Shown: positions 9,058-19,038 of the stretch, in pieces
Numbering within the stretch: position 1 is the stretch's first letter
Layout: every line of letters begins with the position of its first letter
Assembly: GCF_003012735.1 (NCBI RefSeq)
Contig: NZ_PXYI01000002.1
Coordinates: 248,001-312,000, forward strand
DNA: 64,000 nt
Direction: 5' to 3'
Origin: Allosphingosinicella deserti
GTDB taxonomy: Bacteria > Pseudomonadota > Alphaproteobacteria > Sphingomonadales > Sphingomonadaceae
The notes under the pieces: generated by a model
Seen by the model: only the letters and a program-made list of their open reading frames with translations
Databases searched by the model: none
Told to the model about the DNA's origin: nothing
Program-made: the position numbers and the translations under genes

Positions 9058-9870
9058 TCAGGCGATTGCGCTTGGTCGTGCGGACGAATCGCTTCCCTCA
9101 GCCTCGTCCCGGCTGGTGGCAAGATACCAGCGCTCGTTCTCTTCGACGGCCAGCGCAGTAAGCACGCCGCTATGATAAGCGCCGGTGTCGATGGCGATCC
9201 GGTTCGGACGTTCCTCGACGCGGCTGACGATGGTATGGCCGTGCACCACCGTGAAGCCGTGTTCCTTGATGTCGCTGAGGAAGGGTTCACGGATCCAGCG
9301 CAGATCGTGGCGATCCTGCTCTTCCAGTCCCAGCCCCGGGCGGATGCCGGCATGGACGAACAGATAGTCGCCGAAGCTGAACGTGTCGGCCAGTTCCTCG
9401 AGGAAGCGGCGATGTGCCTTGGGAACCTTCGCGACCAGAAGGTCGATGGCAGCGGTCGGATGGAGCTTCCGCAGGGACTCGGCGTCAAGGCCGTAGCTCT
9501 CGGCGCACTCGGCGCCGCCGAATTTCAGCCAGCTCTGAAGCACGTCCTCGTCGCCGCGCAGCACGCGCAGCATCACTTCCTCGTGATTGCCGCCGAGGAA
9601 GATCGGACGGGCGTGATCGGGCTGCCACGCCCGAAGCCTTTCGATCACGCCGGCCGAGTCCGGACCGCGATCGACATAATCGCCAAGAAAAATGATGAAG
9701 TTCCGCGCCCGCGGCCTTGCGGCGATATCGGCTTCAATCTTTGCAAGCAGAAGCTCAAGCAGGTCGAGCCGACCATGGATGTCGCCGATGGCGTAGGCGC
9801 GCGCGCCGTCCTTGCCGCGTGGACCGGAGCGGGCGCCGAGGTTCGATTTCAGTCGTTGAAAGAATCCCAT
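9058..9870 (-). CDS. PPP-family serine/threonine protein phosphatase (metallophosphoesterase)
   Basis: 270 residues with the full set of PPP-type metal-binding motifs: GDIHG (29-33), GDYVDRG (63-69), GNHE (94-97) and a late VVHGHT. The enzyme should remove phosphate from Ser/Thr, or possibly other phosphoesters, in the cytoplasm using two metal ions. There is no signal peptide; the start is the ATG at 9870. It sits 115 bases upstream of the Wza-type gene on the same strand and could be cotranscribed with the exopolysaccharide export genes, hinting at phosphorylation control, but the substrate cannot be told. Confidence 0.85.
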   Translation of the reverse strand: MGFFQRLKSNLGARSGPRGKDGARAYAIGDIHGRLDLLELLLAKIEADIAARPRARNFIIFLGDYVDRGPDSAGVIERLRAWQPDHARPIFLGGNHEEVMLRVLRGDEDVLQSWLKFGGAECAESYGLDAESLRKLHPTAAIDLLVAKVPKAHRRFLEELADTFSFGDYLFVHAGIRPGLGLEEQDRHDLRWIREPFLSDIKEHGFTVVHGHTIVSRVEERPNRIAIDTGAYHSGVLTALAVEENERWYLATSRDEAEGSDSSARPSAIA

Positions 9871-10082
9871 GACGGCTACTTTACTCCACAGCCCCTACCG
9901 ATGAACAGCCGCGCGCCCCCACGCGCCTGTCTCCGCCTGCCCAACGCGCGGAAGCGCCGCAGGGCTCGGTGCCGCGGCGGGAAAAACCACGGCAAAGCGA
10001 GCGCTTGCCGCCGTGAACACTCCGCGGCCGGATGTCAAATCTTGGAAGTGAGACGCGCGTCGAATCGTCGCGTATCCGCGGT

Positions 10083-11519
10083 TCAGTTCCCGTGCACGAG
10101 CAACTTGCCCGGGTTCATGATGTTCCGAGGATCGAGCGCCGCCTTGATCGCATGCTGCACGTTCAGCCGCGTTACCGGGGCGGTGCGACGATACTCGTCG
10201 GCTTTCATTTGGCCGATGCCGTGCTCGGCCGAGATCGATCCTCCTGCCGCCGTCACCATGTCGTAGATGAAGCTTGAAACGCCAGGGCCTTCACTGGTGA
10301 GCCATGCAGCTGCATCGGTCTCGCGCGGCGCCTGCACGTTGAAGTGGACATTGCCATCGCCGAGATGACCAAAGGCAATCACGCGGGCACCGTCATGGCG
10401 CTCCGTCACCGCATGCCGCGCCGCTTCGATGAACTGCGGCATTGCAGAAACGGGGACGGAGATATCGTGCTTCAGCGCCGGCCCGTCCGCCCGCTCCGCC
10501 TCGGAGATGCTTTCGCGAAGCCGCCACAGCGCTTCGGCCTGGCTCTCGGATGCTGCCACCACCGCGTCGGTGGCAAGGCCCTGTTCGAGAGAATTGCCGA
10601 GCGCCCCGCCGAGAGACTCGGCCGCGTCGCTGGCGCCTTCCGGCGCGACCGTTTCGATGAGGACGTTCCAGGGGTGCAGCGCGACGAGCGGTGCCCGCGC
10701 TCCGGGAATATGGCGCAGCACGAGTGCAAGAGCATTTGCCGGCACCAGTTCGAAGCTCTCGATCGCCTCGCCAATCTGCCGTTCGAGATCGCGCAGCAGA
10801 TCGAGCGCCACCTGGGGCGTGGGCAATCCTGCCCAGGCGACTGCGCGCGAGCCCGGCGCCGAGACCAGGCGCAGGCTGGCCGCAGTGACCACGCCGAGCG
10901 TCCCCTCGGCGCCGATCAGCAATTCGCGCAGATCGTAACCGCGATTATCCTTTCGCAATGCCGAGAGGCCCTCGTACAATGATCCGTCCGGGAGCACCGC
11001 CTCGATTCCGAGAACCAGGGATCGCATCGGGCCGAAACGCAGGACCTGCGTGCCCCCGGCATTGGTCGATACCAGCCCGCCGACCGTCGCTGAACCCTTC
11101 GCTGCCAACGAGAGCGGGAAGCGCCGCCTTGCCTGGACGGCCGCATCGTGAACGTGCGCGAGGATCACGCCCGCCTCCGCGGTCAAAACGTTGTCGCTGC
11201 TGGAGATGCTCCTGATCCGATTCATCCTTCGCAGCGACAGGATCAGCGCTCCGCCGTGGGCAGGAGGGGTCGCGCCGCCGACCATCGACGTGTTGCCGCC
11301 CTGTGGGACGATCGCGACACCCGCGGCGCCGCAGCGCGACACGATCGCCTGTACGTCGCGCGCGTTTGCGGGCGAAAGCAAGGCCGGTGACTGCCCTCGA
11401 TACCGTCCGCGCCAGTCGGTGAGCCAGGGCTCGATGTCGCGCGGATCGCGGGTGAAGCCGCGCGGGCCGAGCAGAGAGTCCAGATCCTCGAGGAGGCTCT
11501 CGGAAGGCTTGCTGTTCAT
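10083..11519 (-). CDS. FAD-linked D-2-hydroxyacid dehydrogenase (D-lactate / D-2-hydroxyglutarate / glycolate oxidase GlcD type)
   Basis: 478 residues from the ATG at 11519; the longer open frame to 11642 adds an arginine/proline-rich stretch that does not belong to the family. The N-terminal FAD-binding PCMH domain contains the stretch VPQGGNTSMVGGATPP and the C-terminal FAD-oxidase domain contains GHLGDGNVHFNV (metal-binding His) and SAEHGIGQMK. Family members oxidise D-lactate, D-2-hydroxyglutarate or glycolate and pass electrons to quinone or an ETF. The exact substrate is not readable. It is divergent from the small lipoprotein gene, with 104 bases between starts, and stands alone on its strand. 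Confidence 0.85.
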   Translation of the reverse strand: MNSKPSESLLEDLDSLLGPRGFTRDPRDIEPWLTDWRGRYRGQSPALLSPANARDVQAIVSRCGAAGVAIVPQGGNTSMVGGATPPAHGGALILSLRRMNRIRSISSSDNVLTAEAGVILAHVHDAAVQARRRFPLSLAAKGSATVGGLVSTNAGGTQVLRFGPMRSLVLGIEAVLPDGSLYEGLSALRKDNRGYDLRELLIGAEGTLGVVTAASLRLVSAPGSRAVAWAGLPTPQVALDLLRDLERQIGEAIESFELVPANALALVLRHIPGARAPLVALHPWNVLIETVAPEGASDAAESLGGALGNSLEQGLATDAVVAASESQAEALWRLRESISEAERADGPALKHDISVPVSAMPQFIEAARHAVTERHDGARVIAFGHLGDGNVHFNVQAPRETDAAAWLTSEGPGVSSFIYDMVTAAGGSISAEHGIGQMKADEYRRTAPVTRLNVQHAIKAALDPRNIMNPGKLLVHGN

Positions 11520-11623
11520 CTCTCGCCCCTGACGCAAAGATGGCCTGCAGGCAATGCGTCGTGCTTGCGTAACACCCCCCCCGCTGGAACAAGGGGGGCC
11601 TTGAGACTGGAAAGGAACAGACG

Positions 11624-12025
11624 ATGAGACGGTGGGCGGCAACCGTGTTCAGAGGATTGATGCTCGCGCCGGTGCTTGCGCTTGCCGGATGCGATCAGCC
11701 GCCGGAGCAGCCCGCAGCCCCTCTCCTCGGTGCGCTGCCGGCCGAGTTGTGCGGCAAGGTGAAGGCTTCGGTGGCGCGGCTGGTCAAGACGGCGGTGATG
11801 GAGTCCGACGGGGCCGGCGGCGCCACGATCGAGGAAGCGGCGTGGATCGCGATGGGCAGGGCTGGACAGGATCGGATCGCGCAAGCTTTGGCCCTCGAGG
11901 CCGCGTGCAACGCCAACACGGCTCCGGCTACCCAGGAGGTCACGATCCGCAATGAAGGCGGCAGGACCCTGCTCAACAGAATCGTCGAGATCGCCCCCGA
12001 CCAAGGTGAGATCTTCGAGGAATAA
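11624..12025 (+). CDS. Small predicted lipoprotein of unknown function
   Basis: 133 residues. The N-terminus MRRWAATVFRGLMLAPVLALAGC is a lipoprotein signal peptide with lipobox LAGC, so the mature protein of about 111 residues should be lipid-anchored. The remainder is acidic, contains two further Cys (LCGKV and EAACNAN) that could pair, and ends in EIFEE. No family is recognised. It lies about 180 bases upstream of tamA on the same strand and could be cotranscribed with the tam operon. Codon use matches the neighbours. Confidence 0.7.
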   Translation: MRRWAATVFRGLMLAPVLALAGCDQPPEQPAAPLLGALPAELCGKVKASVARLVKTAVMESDGAGGATIEEAAWIAMGRAGQDRIAQALALEAACNANTAPATQEVTIRNEGGRTLLNRIVEIAPDQGEIFEE

Positions 12026-12208
12026 GGCGGAACGGCCACTCGTCTGACTGAACTCAGGTGGTTCTTCGAGAGTTAACCGGCTTAAAAGGCTGACGAGCCG
12101 CTTTGTTCCAGTTTCGGCATGGATTTTTTTCGTTTGCGATCCATTGCCAAGGCCTTCCAATTGCAGCACTTTTCCGCCAAACGACAATCGTTTCGGGAGC
12201 GATGTTTT

Positions 12209-14383
12209 TTGAAGAAGGCGGAAGTGTTTTTGTCGACGGTGGCAGGCGGCGCAATCGCGTTCGCCTCGGCTGCCGGCGCGCAGGCGCAAGAAGCGTCGAC
12301 GTCAGCAGGCACGACCGCTACGGCTCCGAACGGGCCCGTTTCCCTCGGCACCGCCGCACCGATCGTTCCGGACAGCCAGTTCGAGGAAGCGCTGCCGCCG
12401 CTCGATCCGGCGCTCGGCGCCCCGCTCGAGCCGATCGAGACCTTCGACGTCACGGATCCGCCGGTGACGGCACCTGGGGGGGCTTTGGTTCCCGACCCGG
12501 CAGTCGCCGATCCGGCGCTCACCGAACCCCTGGCGCCGATATCGACATTCGATGTGCAGACGCCGCCTGCAGGAGCCGAGGCGCCCGAGGATGCGCCCGG
12601 GCCGGTCGAGCCGGTGCGGTACACGCTTGAAATTGCCGGGCTCGACGAGATCGAGCTCGTGGACGAATTCCGGGGTCTCTCCGCACTCGAGGACTCGGAT
12701 GGCGAGGCGACCAATGGGTCGCAGGTCCAGCAGCGCGCTGACGAAGATGAGCTGCTGGCCGTACGCTTGCTGCGCTCGCAGGGTTATTATGATGCAACCG
12801 CAACGGCGACGGTCGAGCAACTCGCCGAACCGGGGCGATTGCGCGTGGTGCTCACTGCGGTGCCGGGACAACGCTACAATTTCGGCCAAATCCGGATTGA
12901 CGGTCCGGAGACCCAGCCGCCGGGCATCGCCCGCGAGGCGCTGCCGCTGAAGAGTGGCGCGCCGATCGTCGCGATCGATGTGGAGGCGGCGGAAGCCAAC
13001 GTGCGGCTGCGCCTGCCGCAGCAAGGCTATCCATTTCCGGAGATAGGCCTTCGCGACATCCTGCTCGATCCCGATACCCGGCTCGGTGGGTATGTGCTGC
13101 CAGTCCAGCCCGGGCCGCGGTCGAGCTTCGCGGGCTTCACCACCGAAGGCGATCTGGCCTTCGACGCGAAGCATGTCGGCGTGCTTGCCCGTTTCGAGAG
13201 GGGCGAGCTCTACGATCAGCGCAAGGTCGACGATCTGCGCGAGGCGATGATCGCCACCGGCCTGTTCACCACCGTTTCCGCCGAGCCGGTGCGAACCAAC
13301 GAACCGGCCCCCGACGGCACCGAATACGTCAACATCCTCGTCCGCCAGGATGCCGGCCCGGCGCGCTCGATCTCTGGCAGCGCCGGCTATAGCACCGGCG
13401 AAGGCTTCCGCACCGAGGCGACCTGGGAGCATCGCAATTTCTTCCCGCCCGAAGGGGCGATCCGCGCCACCGCCATTGCGGGGACGCAGGAGCAGACGCT
13501 GCGTTTCCAATTTCGCCGTGCCAATGCCGGACAGCGCGATCGCACGGTGCTCCTTCAGCTCGAGGCAGGGCGCCGCGATTATGAAGCGTTCCGCGGCTAC
13601 ACGGCCCGCCTGTACGGGCTGATCTCGCGTGAATCGACGCCGATCTGGCAGAAGAAGTGGACCTACGCTTACGGCGCCGAACTGATCGCCACCAACGAAA
13701 GCCGGATCGGCGAACCGGACCTGTCGATCGGCGACGCCTTCCTGCTTGCCGGTGTCACCGGGCAGATCGGCTACGACGCGTCGAACAGCCTGCTTGATCC
13801 GACCCGGGGCTTCCGCCTCCTTGGGCGGATCAATCCGGAGACGTCGCTGCGCGACCCTTCCCAGCCATATGTCCGCAACTTCATCGAAGGCAGCGTTTAT
13901 TATCCTGCGAGCGACAACCTGACGATCGCTGCGCGCACGCGCATCGGATCGATCTACGGCGCCGAGCTCGAGGAACTCGCGCCGTCCCGCCGCATCTATG
14001 CCGGCGGCGGCGGATCGGTCCGGGGCTTCGGATTCCAGGAACTAGGACCCAAAGACGTCCTTGCGAATCCCGACTTCGATCCTGAAGACCCCGACAAGGA
14101 GCCGGCCACGATCCTTGTGCCGAGGGGAGGCCGTTCGGTCGTCGAGTTCGCGCTCGAAGCGCGCTACCGGTTTGGTAATTTCGGCATCGTTCCGTTCATC
14201 GACGCCGGGCAGGTCTATAACAGTCAGTTCCCCAGCATGTCCGACTTACGCTTCGGTGTCGGCGTCGGCGGCCGCTTCTATACCAATTTCGGACCGATCA
14301 GGGCCGATATCGCGATGCCGATCGGCCGCCGCGAGGGCGAGTCCAAGGTCGCCGTCTACGTCTCTATCGGGCAGGCCTTCTGA
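12209..14383 (+). CDS. tamA: TamA, Omp85-family outer-membrane translocation and assembly subunit
   Basis: An Omp85 protein with POTRA domains in the N-terminal half (for example VRLRLPQQGYPFPEI) and a 16-strand beta-barrel at the C-terminus (RRIYAGGGGSVRGFGFQELGP, FGPIRADIAMPIGRR, ending VSIGQAF with terminal Phe). It inserts autotransporters and other proteins into the outer membrane with TamB. The open frame reaches an ATG at 12119, but that ATG has no ribosome site and the first 30 codons are AT-rich. A TTG at 12209 follows GGGAG by 9 bases and gives an ideal signal peptide ending AAGAQAQ, so it is preferred. Between signal and first POTRA is a Pro/Ala-rich linker with a repeated motif (see findings). 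It overlaps tamB by one base. Confidence 0.88.
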   Translation: MKKAEVFLSTVAGGAIAFASAAGAQAQEASTSAGTTATAPNGPVSLGTAAPIVPDSQFEEALPPLDPALGAPLEPIETFDVTDPPVTAPGGALVPDPAVADPALTEPLAPISTFDVQTPPAGAEAPEDAPGPVEPVRYTLEIAGLDEIELVDEFRGLSALEDSDGEATNGSQVQQRADEDELLAVRLLRSQGYYDATATATVEQLAEPGRLRVVLTAVPGQRYNFGQIRIDGPETQPPGIAREALPLKSGAPIVAIDVEAAEANVRLRLPQQGYPFPEIGLRDILLDPDTRLGGYVLPVQPGPRSSFAGFTTEGDLAFDAKHVGVLARFERGELYDQRKVDDLREAMIATGLFTTVSAEPVRTNEPAPDGTEYVNILVRQDAGPARSISGSAGYSTGEGFRTEATWEHRNFFPPEGAIRATAIAGTQEQTLRFQFRRANAGQRDRTVLLQLEAGRRDYEAFRGYTARLYGLISRESTPIWQKKWTYAYGAELIATNESRIGEPDLSIGDAFLLAGVTGQIGYDASNSLLDPTRGFRLLGRINPETSLRDPSQPYVRNFIEGSVYYPASDNLTIAARTRIGSIYGAELEELAPSRRIYAGGGGSVRGFGFQELGPKDVLANPDFDPEDPDKEPATILVPRGGRSVVEFALEARYRFGNFGIVPFIDAGQVYNSQFPSMSDLRFGVGVGGRFYTNFGPIRADIAMPIGRREGESKVAVYVSIGQAF

Positions 14384-17300
14384 TGGCGGACGAGGGTCCA
14401 ATCGACACCGTCCCTGATCCCGTGCCCGCGGCGGCACCGCCGCCGCGCGCGCGGCATCGCGGACGCACCGCTGCGAAATGGACAGGAATGGGCCTGCTGG
14501 GGCTGCTCGTTCTGTTGGGCGGCTTCTTCGTCTGGCTGAATTCCTCGCTTGGTCACCGCTACGTCGTTCGCCAGATCAACAATCTGGAAATGGCGTCGGG
14601 CCTCGACATCGATGTCGGCCGGATCGAGGGATCGCTGCTCGGGACGCTCACGGTTCACGACATCCAGCTCAAGGATCCGAAGGGGCTGTTCTTCACGGCG
14701 CCCGAGGCGGAGCTGGACTGGCGTCCTCTCGCCTATTTCCGCAATCACATCGACATTCGCGCCCTCAATATCCCGCAAGCCCGCCTGTATCGGCTTCCCG
14801 AGCTGAGGCCGGGGAGCGATCCCAACGCGCCGCTGCTGCCCGACATCGACATCGACGTCGGCCGCTTCCAGGTCGGACGGATCATGGTCGATCCGGCGGT
14901 CACCGGCTACCGGCACCTTCTCGGCCTCAGCGGCCGCGCGAAGATCGCCGACGGCCGTGCCCAGGTCGCGCTCGACGCCGGTGCTCTCGCCGCCCCGAAA
15001 CTTCCGGGCGGCGACAAGCTCGTCTTGCGCCTCGATGCGGTGCCGGCGGCGAACCGCCTCGGCATCGGCCTTCGGGTCGAAGCCCCCGGCAACGGCTTCG
15101 TCGCCAATCTCACCGGTTTCAAGCAGCCGATCGCCGCGCTCGTCACCGGGTCCGGGACATGGGCGAACTGGCAGGGCCGGGCTCGCGCCGCCGTCGCTGG
15201 CAAGCCGTTCGCCAACATCGCCATCGGCGGCCGCGACGGCACCTTCTCGTTCAACGGGCCCGTCCAGCCCGGCACGTTGCTGCCGGAAGGTCCGGCTCGA
15301 AGGCTGTTCTCTTCGGTCCAGCTTGGTCTCGTCACCACCTTCGCGGAACGCCGCGCCGATCTTCGACTGCGGCTCAATTCGTCGGCAGCGGCGCTTGCCG
15401 CAGAAGGTCGCGTCGACCTGGCCCAGAACCGCTTCCAGGATCTCAAGCTCGCCGGCCGCTTGCTCCAGCCCGGCGCGATCGCCCCCAATCTCGCGGCCCG
15501 CAACCTGCAGGCCTCGGCGGTGCTCAACGGTGCGTTCGCGACACCGGTCGTCGCCTATGATGTGAAGGCCGATGCGGTCGGGTTCAACGGCACCATTCTC
15601 GAAGGCTTCACGGCGCGCGGCCGCGCCCAGGTCGACAGCGACCGGATCCGCGTTCCTGTCTCGGCACGCGCCAGACGGGTGACGGGCCTTGATCCCTCGG
15701 TCGGCGGTCTCCTCACCAACGTTGCCGCCGATGGGACGGTCTTCGTCAGCGGGACGCGGATCGTGTCCGACGATCTTCGAGTCCGCTCCGATCGCCTCAA
15801 CGCCACCATCGTGCTCGCCGGCGATATCGCGCGCGGCCAGTATCGTGCCGGCGTCCAGGGCACGCTCGACAACTACCAGCTCGACGGCGTCGGCCTGCTG
15901 GACATCACGACCAACATGAACGTCACCAGCGGTCCCGGCGGTTTCGGGCTCGCCGGCCGGGTCGCGATCAAGACGGAGCGTATCGATAATTCCTCTGCCC
16001 GCGATTTCCTCGGCGGTAACGCCACTGCATCGGCGCGCGTTGCGATGAACCCGTCCGGCGCGATCGTCCTCAACGACATTCGGGTGAACTCACCGGGCCT
16101 GCGCGTGACCTCGGGCAACGGCACCTGGCGGCCGGACGGGCGAATAGACTTCCGCGTTGCCGGCGTCTCACGCGACTACGGGCCGCTTGCCGTGGTCGTC
16201 AGCGGCAGCGTTGATCGCCCGCAGGTGCAGCTGCGGGCCGCAAGCCCTGGTTTCGGGGTCGGTCTGCGCAACGTCAGCGCAACCATCCGTGCGACCGGCG
16301 GCGGCTACCGGATCAACGCCACCGGTGAGTCGCAATATGGTCCCTTCTCGGCCGATGTGACGGTGCTCGCGGGACGGACGCTCAGCGTCGATGTCCACCG
16401 CGTGCTTTTCGCCGGCATGACCTTCACCGGCCGCGTCACCCAGACCGCGGCAGGGCCCTTCGCGGGCATGCTGACGATGACCGGCCAAGGTATGAACGGC
16501 ACGATCCGCCTTGCCGCCGAAGGCGGGTATCAACGTGCCGATGTCGACGCGCTTGCGAACAACGCCCAGATCCCCGGGGAGACGCCCATTCTGATCGAGC
16601 GGGGGATCGTTCGGGCGACCGCGATCCTGTATCCGGACGCGCCGCACATCGTCGGCGACGCTCAATTCGCGGGCGTGCGCAGCGACAATTTCAATCTGGT
16701 CCGCGGTCGTGCCCGGGCCGATTATCGCGGTGGCCGCGGCACCGCCCAGCTCTTCGCGGAAGGCTCGAGCGGCGTGCCGTTTCGGATTGCCGCCAATGCT
16801 GCCTTGTCGCCCGATCTCTATCGTGTCGCGCTGCAAGGTCAGGCCAACAATATCCCGTTTCGACTCGCCCGACCGGCCGAAGTCCGGCCGGTCGCCGGCG
16901 GCGGATGGCAGCTCGCCCCGGCGCAGCTCGTCCTTCCGCAGGGGAATGTGCTGCTCGCGGGGCGGTTCGGCGGCGCCGGTGGCACCTCGGTCCAGTCCCG
17001 GCTCAACGATTTCGATCTCTCGATCCTGAACGCCTTCTCGCCGGGTCTCGGCATCGGCGGTCGGGTGAGCGGCAGCCTCGACTTCGCACAGCCGAACTCC
17101 AATAGCTTCCCGCGTGCCGACGCCCGGCTCAACATCGCCGGCTTCACGCGCACCGGACTCGCGACACGCTCACCCCCGGTCGATCTTGCCCTCGCAGGCG
17201 CTTTGCGACCGGAAGGCGGAAGCGTGGCCGCCGTGATCCGCCGTGGCGGCAATGTCGTCGGCCGGGCTCAGGTCCGCTTGCAGCCGGTCTCGTCCGCCGC

Positions 17301-18630
17301 CGGCGGCTGGATGGAGCGGCTGCTCGCCGCGCCACTTGCCGGGGGCATCCGCTACAACGGCCCGGCCGACGTCTTATGGTCGTTCACCGGCATGACCAGC
17401 CAGCAGCTGTCCGGCCCGATCGGCATCGCCGCCGATTTCAGCGGTCGGGTTCAGGCGCCGCAGCTCACCGGCGTGATCCGGGCCAACAATCTCATCTTCA
17501 CCGACGAGACCTACGGCACCCGCATCACCAATCTCGCCGTCCAGGGACGCTTCACCAGCTCCACCCTCGAGATCGATCGCCTGTCCGGCCGCGCCGGCGA
17601 TGGCACGATCGAAGGCCAGGGCCGGATCGGCTTCGCCGCCAATGCCGGGTTCCCGATGGATATCAGGGCGACGCTCAATAATGCGCGGCTCGCGCGCAGC
17701 GACAATATCGGTGCGACGGTGAGCGGCACGGTTACGGTCACCAACAGCCGTGCCAATGGTGCGCTCATCTCCGGCGATCTCAACATCCCCAATTTGCGCT
17801 ACCAGTTCGTCCGCCAGGGCGCAGCGCAGGTTGTCGAGCTCCAGGGCGTCCGCCGCAAGGGCGACCCGCTGCCGACCCCCGGCGAGCAGGTCGAAGCCGC
17901 AAGCGGTACGCCGAGCATCTGGAAGCTCGATCTGCGCGTCCGTGCCGACAACCAGTTGTTCATCTCCGGCATGGGCCTCGAATCGGAATGGGAGGCGGAC
18001 CTCAGGATCCAGGGCACGTCGGCGACTCCGACGATCGTCGGAGAGGCCGAGGTCCTGCGCGGCACGTTCAGCTTCTCGGGCCGCCGTTTCGATCTGACCC
18101 AGGGGCGGATCGACTTCACCGGCACCCGTCCGCCCAATCCGCGGCTCAACATCGTCGCCTCGGCGGACGTCGACGACGTGACGGTGAACATCAACGTCAC
18201 CGGAAGCGCCACCAATCCTCAGATCGCCTTCACGTCCCAGCCGGCTCTGCCGCAGGACGAGTTGCTGTCGCGGATCCTGTTCGGCGGCTCGATCAGCGAG
18301 ATCTCTGCGCTGCAGGCGGTGCAACTCGCCTCTTCGCTCAACGCGCTCCGCGGCGGCGGCGGCGGGCTCAATCCGCTCGGCAAGTTGCGCTCGGGCAGCG
18401 GCCTCGATCGCCTGCGGGTGCTCGGCGCCGACGAGACGACGGGCCGCGGAACGTCGGTTGCCGCCGGCTTCTACATCTCGAACGACATCTATCTCGAGCT
18501 GATCACCGATGCGCGGGGCTTCACCGCCACGCAGATCGAGGTCGCGCTGTCGCGTGCACTTTCGGTCTTGTTCCAGGCGGGTTCAGCGGGCACGTCCAGT
18601 CTCAACGCCCGCTATCGAAAGCAATATTGA
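14383..18630 (+). CDS. tamB: TamB, translocation/assembly module inner-membrane-anchored subunit
   Basis: 1415 residues with one N-terminal membrane helix (about 33-52, GMGLLGLLVLLGGFFVWLN), a very long periplasmic stretch of beta-rich repeats (AsmA/DUF490-type beta-taco groove), and the conserved C-terminal TamB domain (DLTQGRIDFTGTRPPNPRLN, SRILFGGSISEISALQAVQLA). TamB spans the periplasm and works with TamA; AsmA-like proteins also carry phospholipids to the outer membrane. Its ATG overlaps the tamA stop by one base (TGATG), so the two are translationally coupled. Length fits alphaproteobacterial TamB. Confidence 0.93.
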   Translation: MADEGPIDTVPDPVPAAAPPPRARHRGRTAAKWTGMGLLGLLVLLGGFFVWLNSSLGHRYVVRQINNLEMASGLDIDVGRIEGSLLGTLTVHDIQLKDPKGLFFTAPEAELDWRPLAYFRNHIDIRALNIPQARLYRLPELRPGSDPNAPLLPDIDIDVGRFQVGRIMVDPAVTGYRHLLGLSGRAKIADGRAQVALDAGALAAPKLPGGDKLVLRLDAVPAANRLGIGLRVEAPGNGFVANLTGFKQPIAALVTGSGTWANWQGRARAAVAGKPFANIAIGGRDGTFSFNGPVQPGTLLPEGPARRLFSSVQLGLVTTFAERRADLRLRLNSSAAALAAEGRVDLAQNRFQDLKLAGRLLQPGAIAPNLAARNLQASAVLNGAFATPVVAYDVKADAVGFNGTILEGFTARGRAQVDSDRIRVPVSARARRVTGLDPSVGGLLTNVAADGTVFVSGTRIVSDDLRVRSDRLNATIVLAGDIARGQYRAGVQGTLDNYQLDGVGLLDITTNMNVTSGPGGFGLAGRVAIKTERIDNSSARDFLGGNATASARVAMNPSGAIVLNDIRVNSPGLRVTSGNGTWRPDGRIDFRVAGVSRDYGPLAVVVSGSVDRPQVQLRAASPGFGVGLRNVSATIRATGGGYRINATGESQYGPFSADVTVLAGRTLSVDVHRVLFAGMTFTGRVTQTAAGPFAGMLTMTGQGMNGTIRLAAEGGYQRADVDALANNAQIPGETPILIERGIVRATAILYPDAPHIVGDAQFAGVRSDNFNLVRGRARADYRGGRGTAQLFAEGSSGVPFRIAANAALSPDLYRVALQGQANNIPFRLARPAEVRPVAGGGWQLAPAQLVLPQGNVLLAGRFGGAGGTSVQSRLNDFDLSILNAFSPGLGIGGRVSGSLDFAQPNSNSFPRADARLNIAGFTRTGLATRSPPVDLALAGALRPEGGSVAAVIRRGGNVVGRAQVRLQPVSSAAGGWMERLLAAPLAGGIRYNGPADVLWSFTGMTSQQLSGPIGIAADFSGRVQAPQLTGVIRANNLIFTDETYGTRITNLAVQGRFTSSTLEIDRLSGRAGDGTIEGQGRIGFAANAGFPMDIRATLNNARLARSDNIGATVSGTVTVTNSRANGALISGDLNIPNLRYQFVRQGAAQVVELQGVRRKGDPLPTPGEQVEAASGTPSIWKLDLRVRADNQLFISGMGLESEWEADLRIQGTSATPTIVGEAEVLRGTFSFSGRRFDLTQGRIDFTGTRPPNPRLNIVASADVDDVTVNINVTGSATNPQIAFTSQPALPQDELLSRILFGGSISEISALQAVQLASSLNALRGGGGGLNPLGKLRSGSGLDRLRVLGADETTGRGTSVAAGFYISNDIYLELITDARGFTATQIEVALSRALSVLFQAGSAGTSSLNARYRKQY

Positions 18631-18636
18631 CCCGAT

Positions 18637-19038
18637 ATGGATTGGCACGCCCTGAAGCTGTGGCTCGAGACCACGAGCGGTCTCGACATGGATGCGCTCC
18701 ATGTCCACGCCGGCATATTGTGCCAGGTCGTCGTCGCCCTCGTGCTGCGGCGACGGCTGTCGAGCCCTTGGCCGCTGCTGGTCACCGCTGCCGTGATCCT
18801 CGGCAACGAATATTATGATTACCATTACGAGATCTGGCCGCAGCGCGAGGTCCAGTGGGCGGAAGGCGTGAAGGACACCTGGAACACCCTGTTGGTGCCG
18901 ACCTTCCTGTTTCTGCTCGCCAATTTCGTGCCGCGCCTGTTCCGCGCGCCGCAAGTCGCCGCCGAGTCAGCTGCCGATGCGGGTGAGGCGGGCACCGATG
19001 CGGGCGAGCCCCGGCAGTTGGCGCAACAGCTCCATTAA
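18637..19038 (+). CDS. Small membrane protein of unknown function downstream of tamB
   Basis: 133 residues with probably three membrane segments (about 25-38, 43-55 and 85-98) and an acidic, alanine-rich C-terminal tail. A YYDYHYEIWPQREVQW motif lies between the second and third helices. I do not recognise the family; small proteins of this layout are often annotated as hypothetical in sphingomonads. It starts 6 bases after the tamB stop, so it belongs to the tam transcript. The last 72 bases overlap the 3' end of the opposing flavoprotein gene, which is unusual; both reading frames look real. Confidence 0.65.
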   Translation: MDWHALKLWLETTSGLDMDALHVHAGILCQVVVALVLRRRLSSPWPLLVTAAVILGNEYYDYHYEIWPQREVQWAEGVKDTWNTLLVPTFLFLLANFVPRLFRAPQVAAESAADAGEAGTDAGEPRQLAQQLH

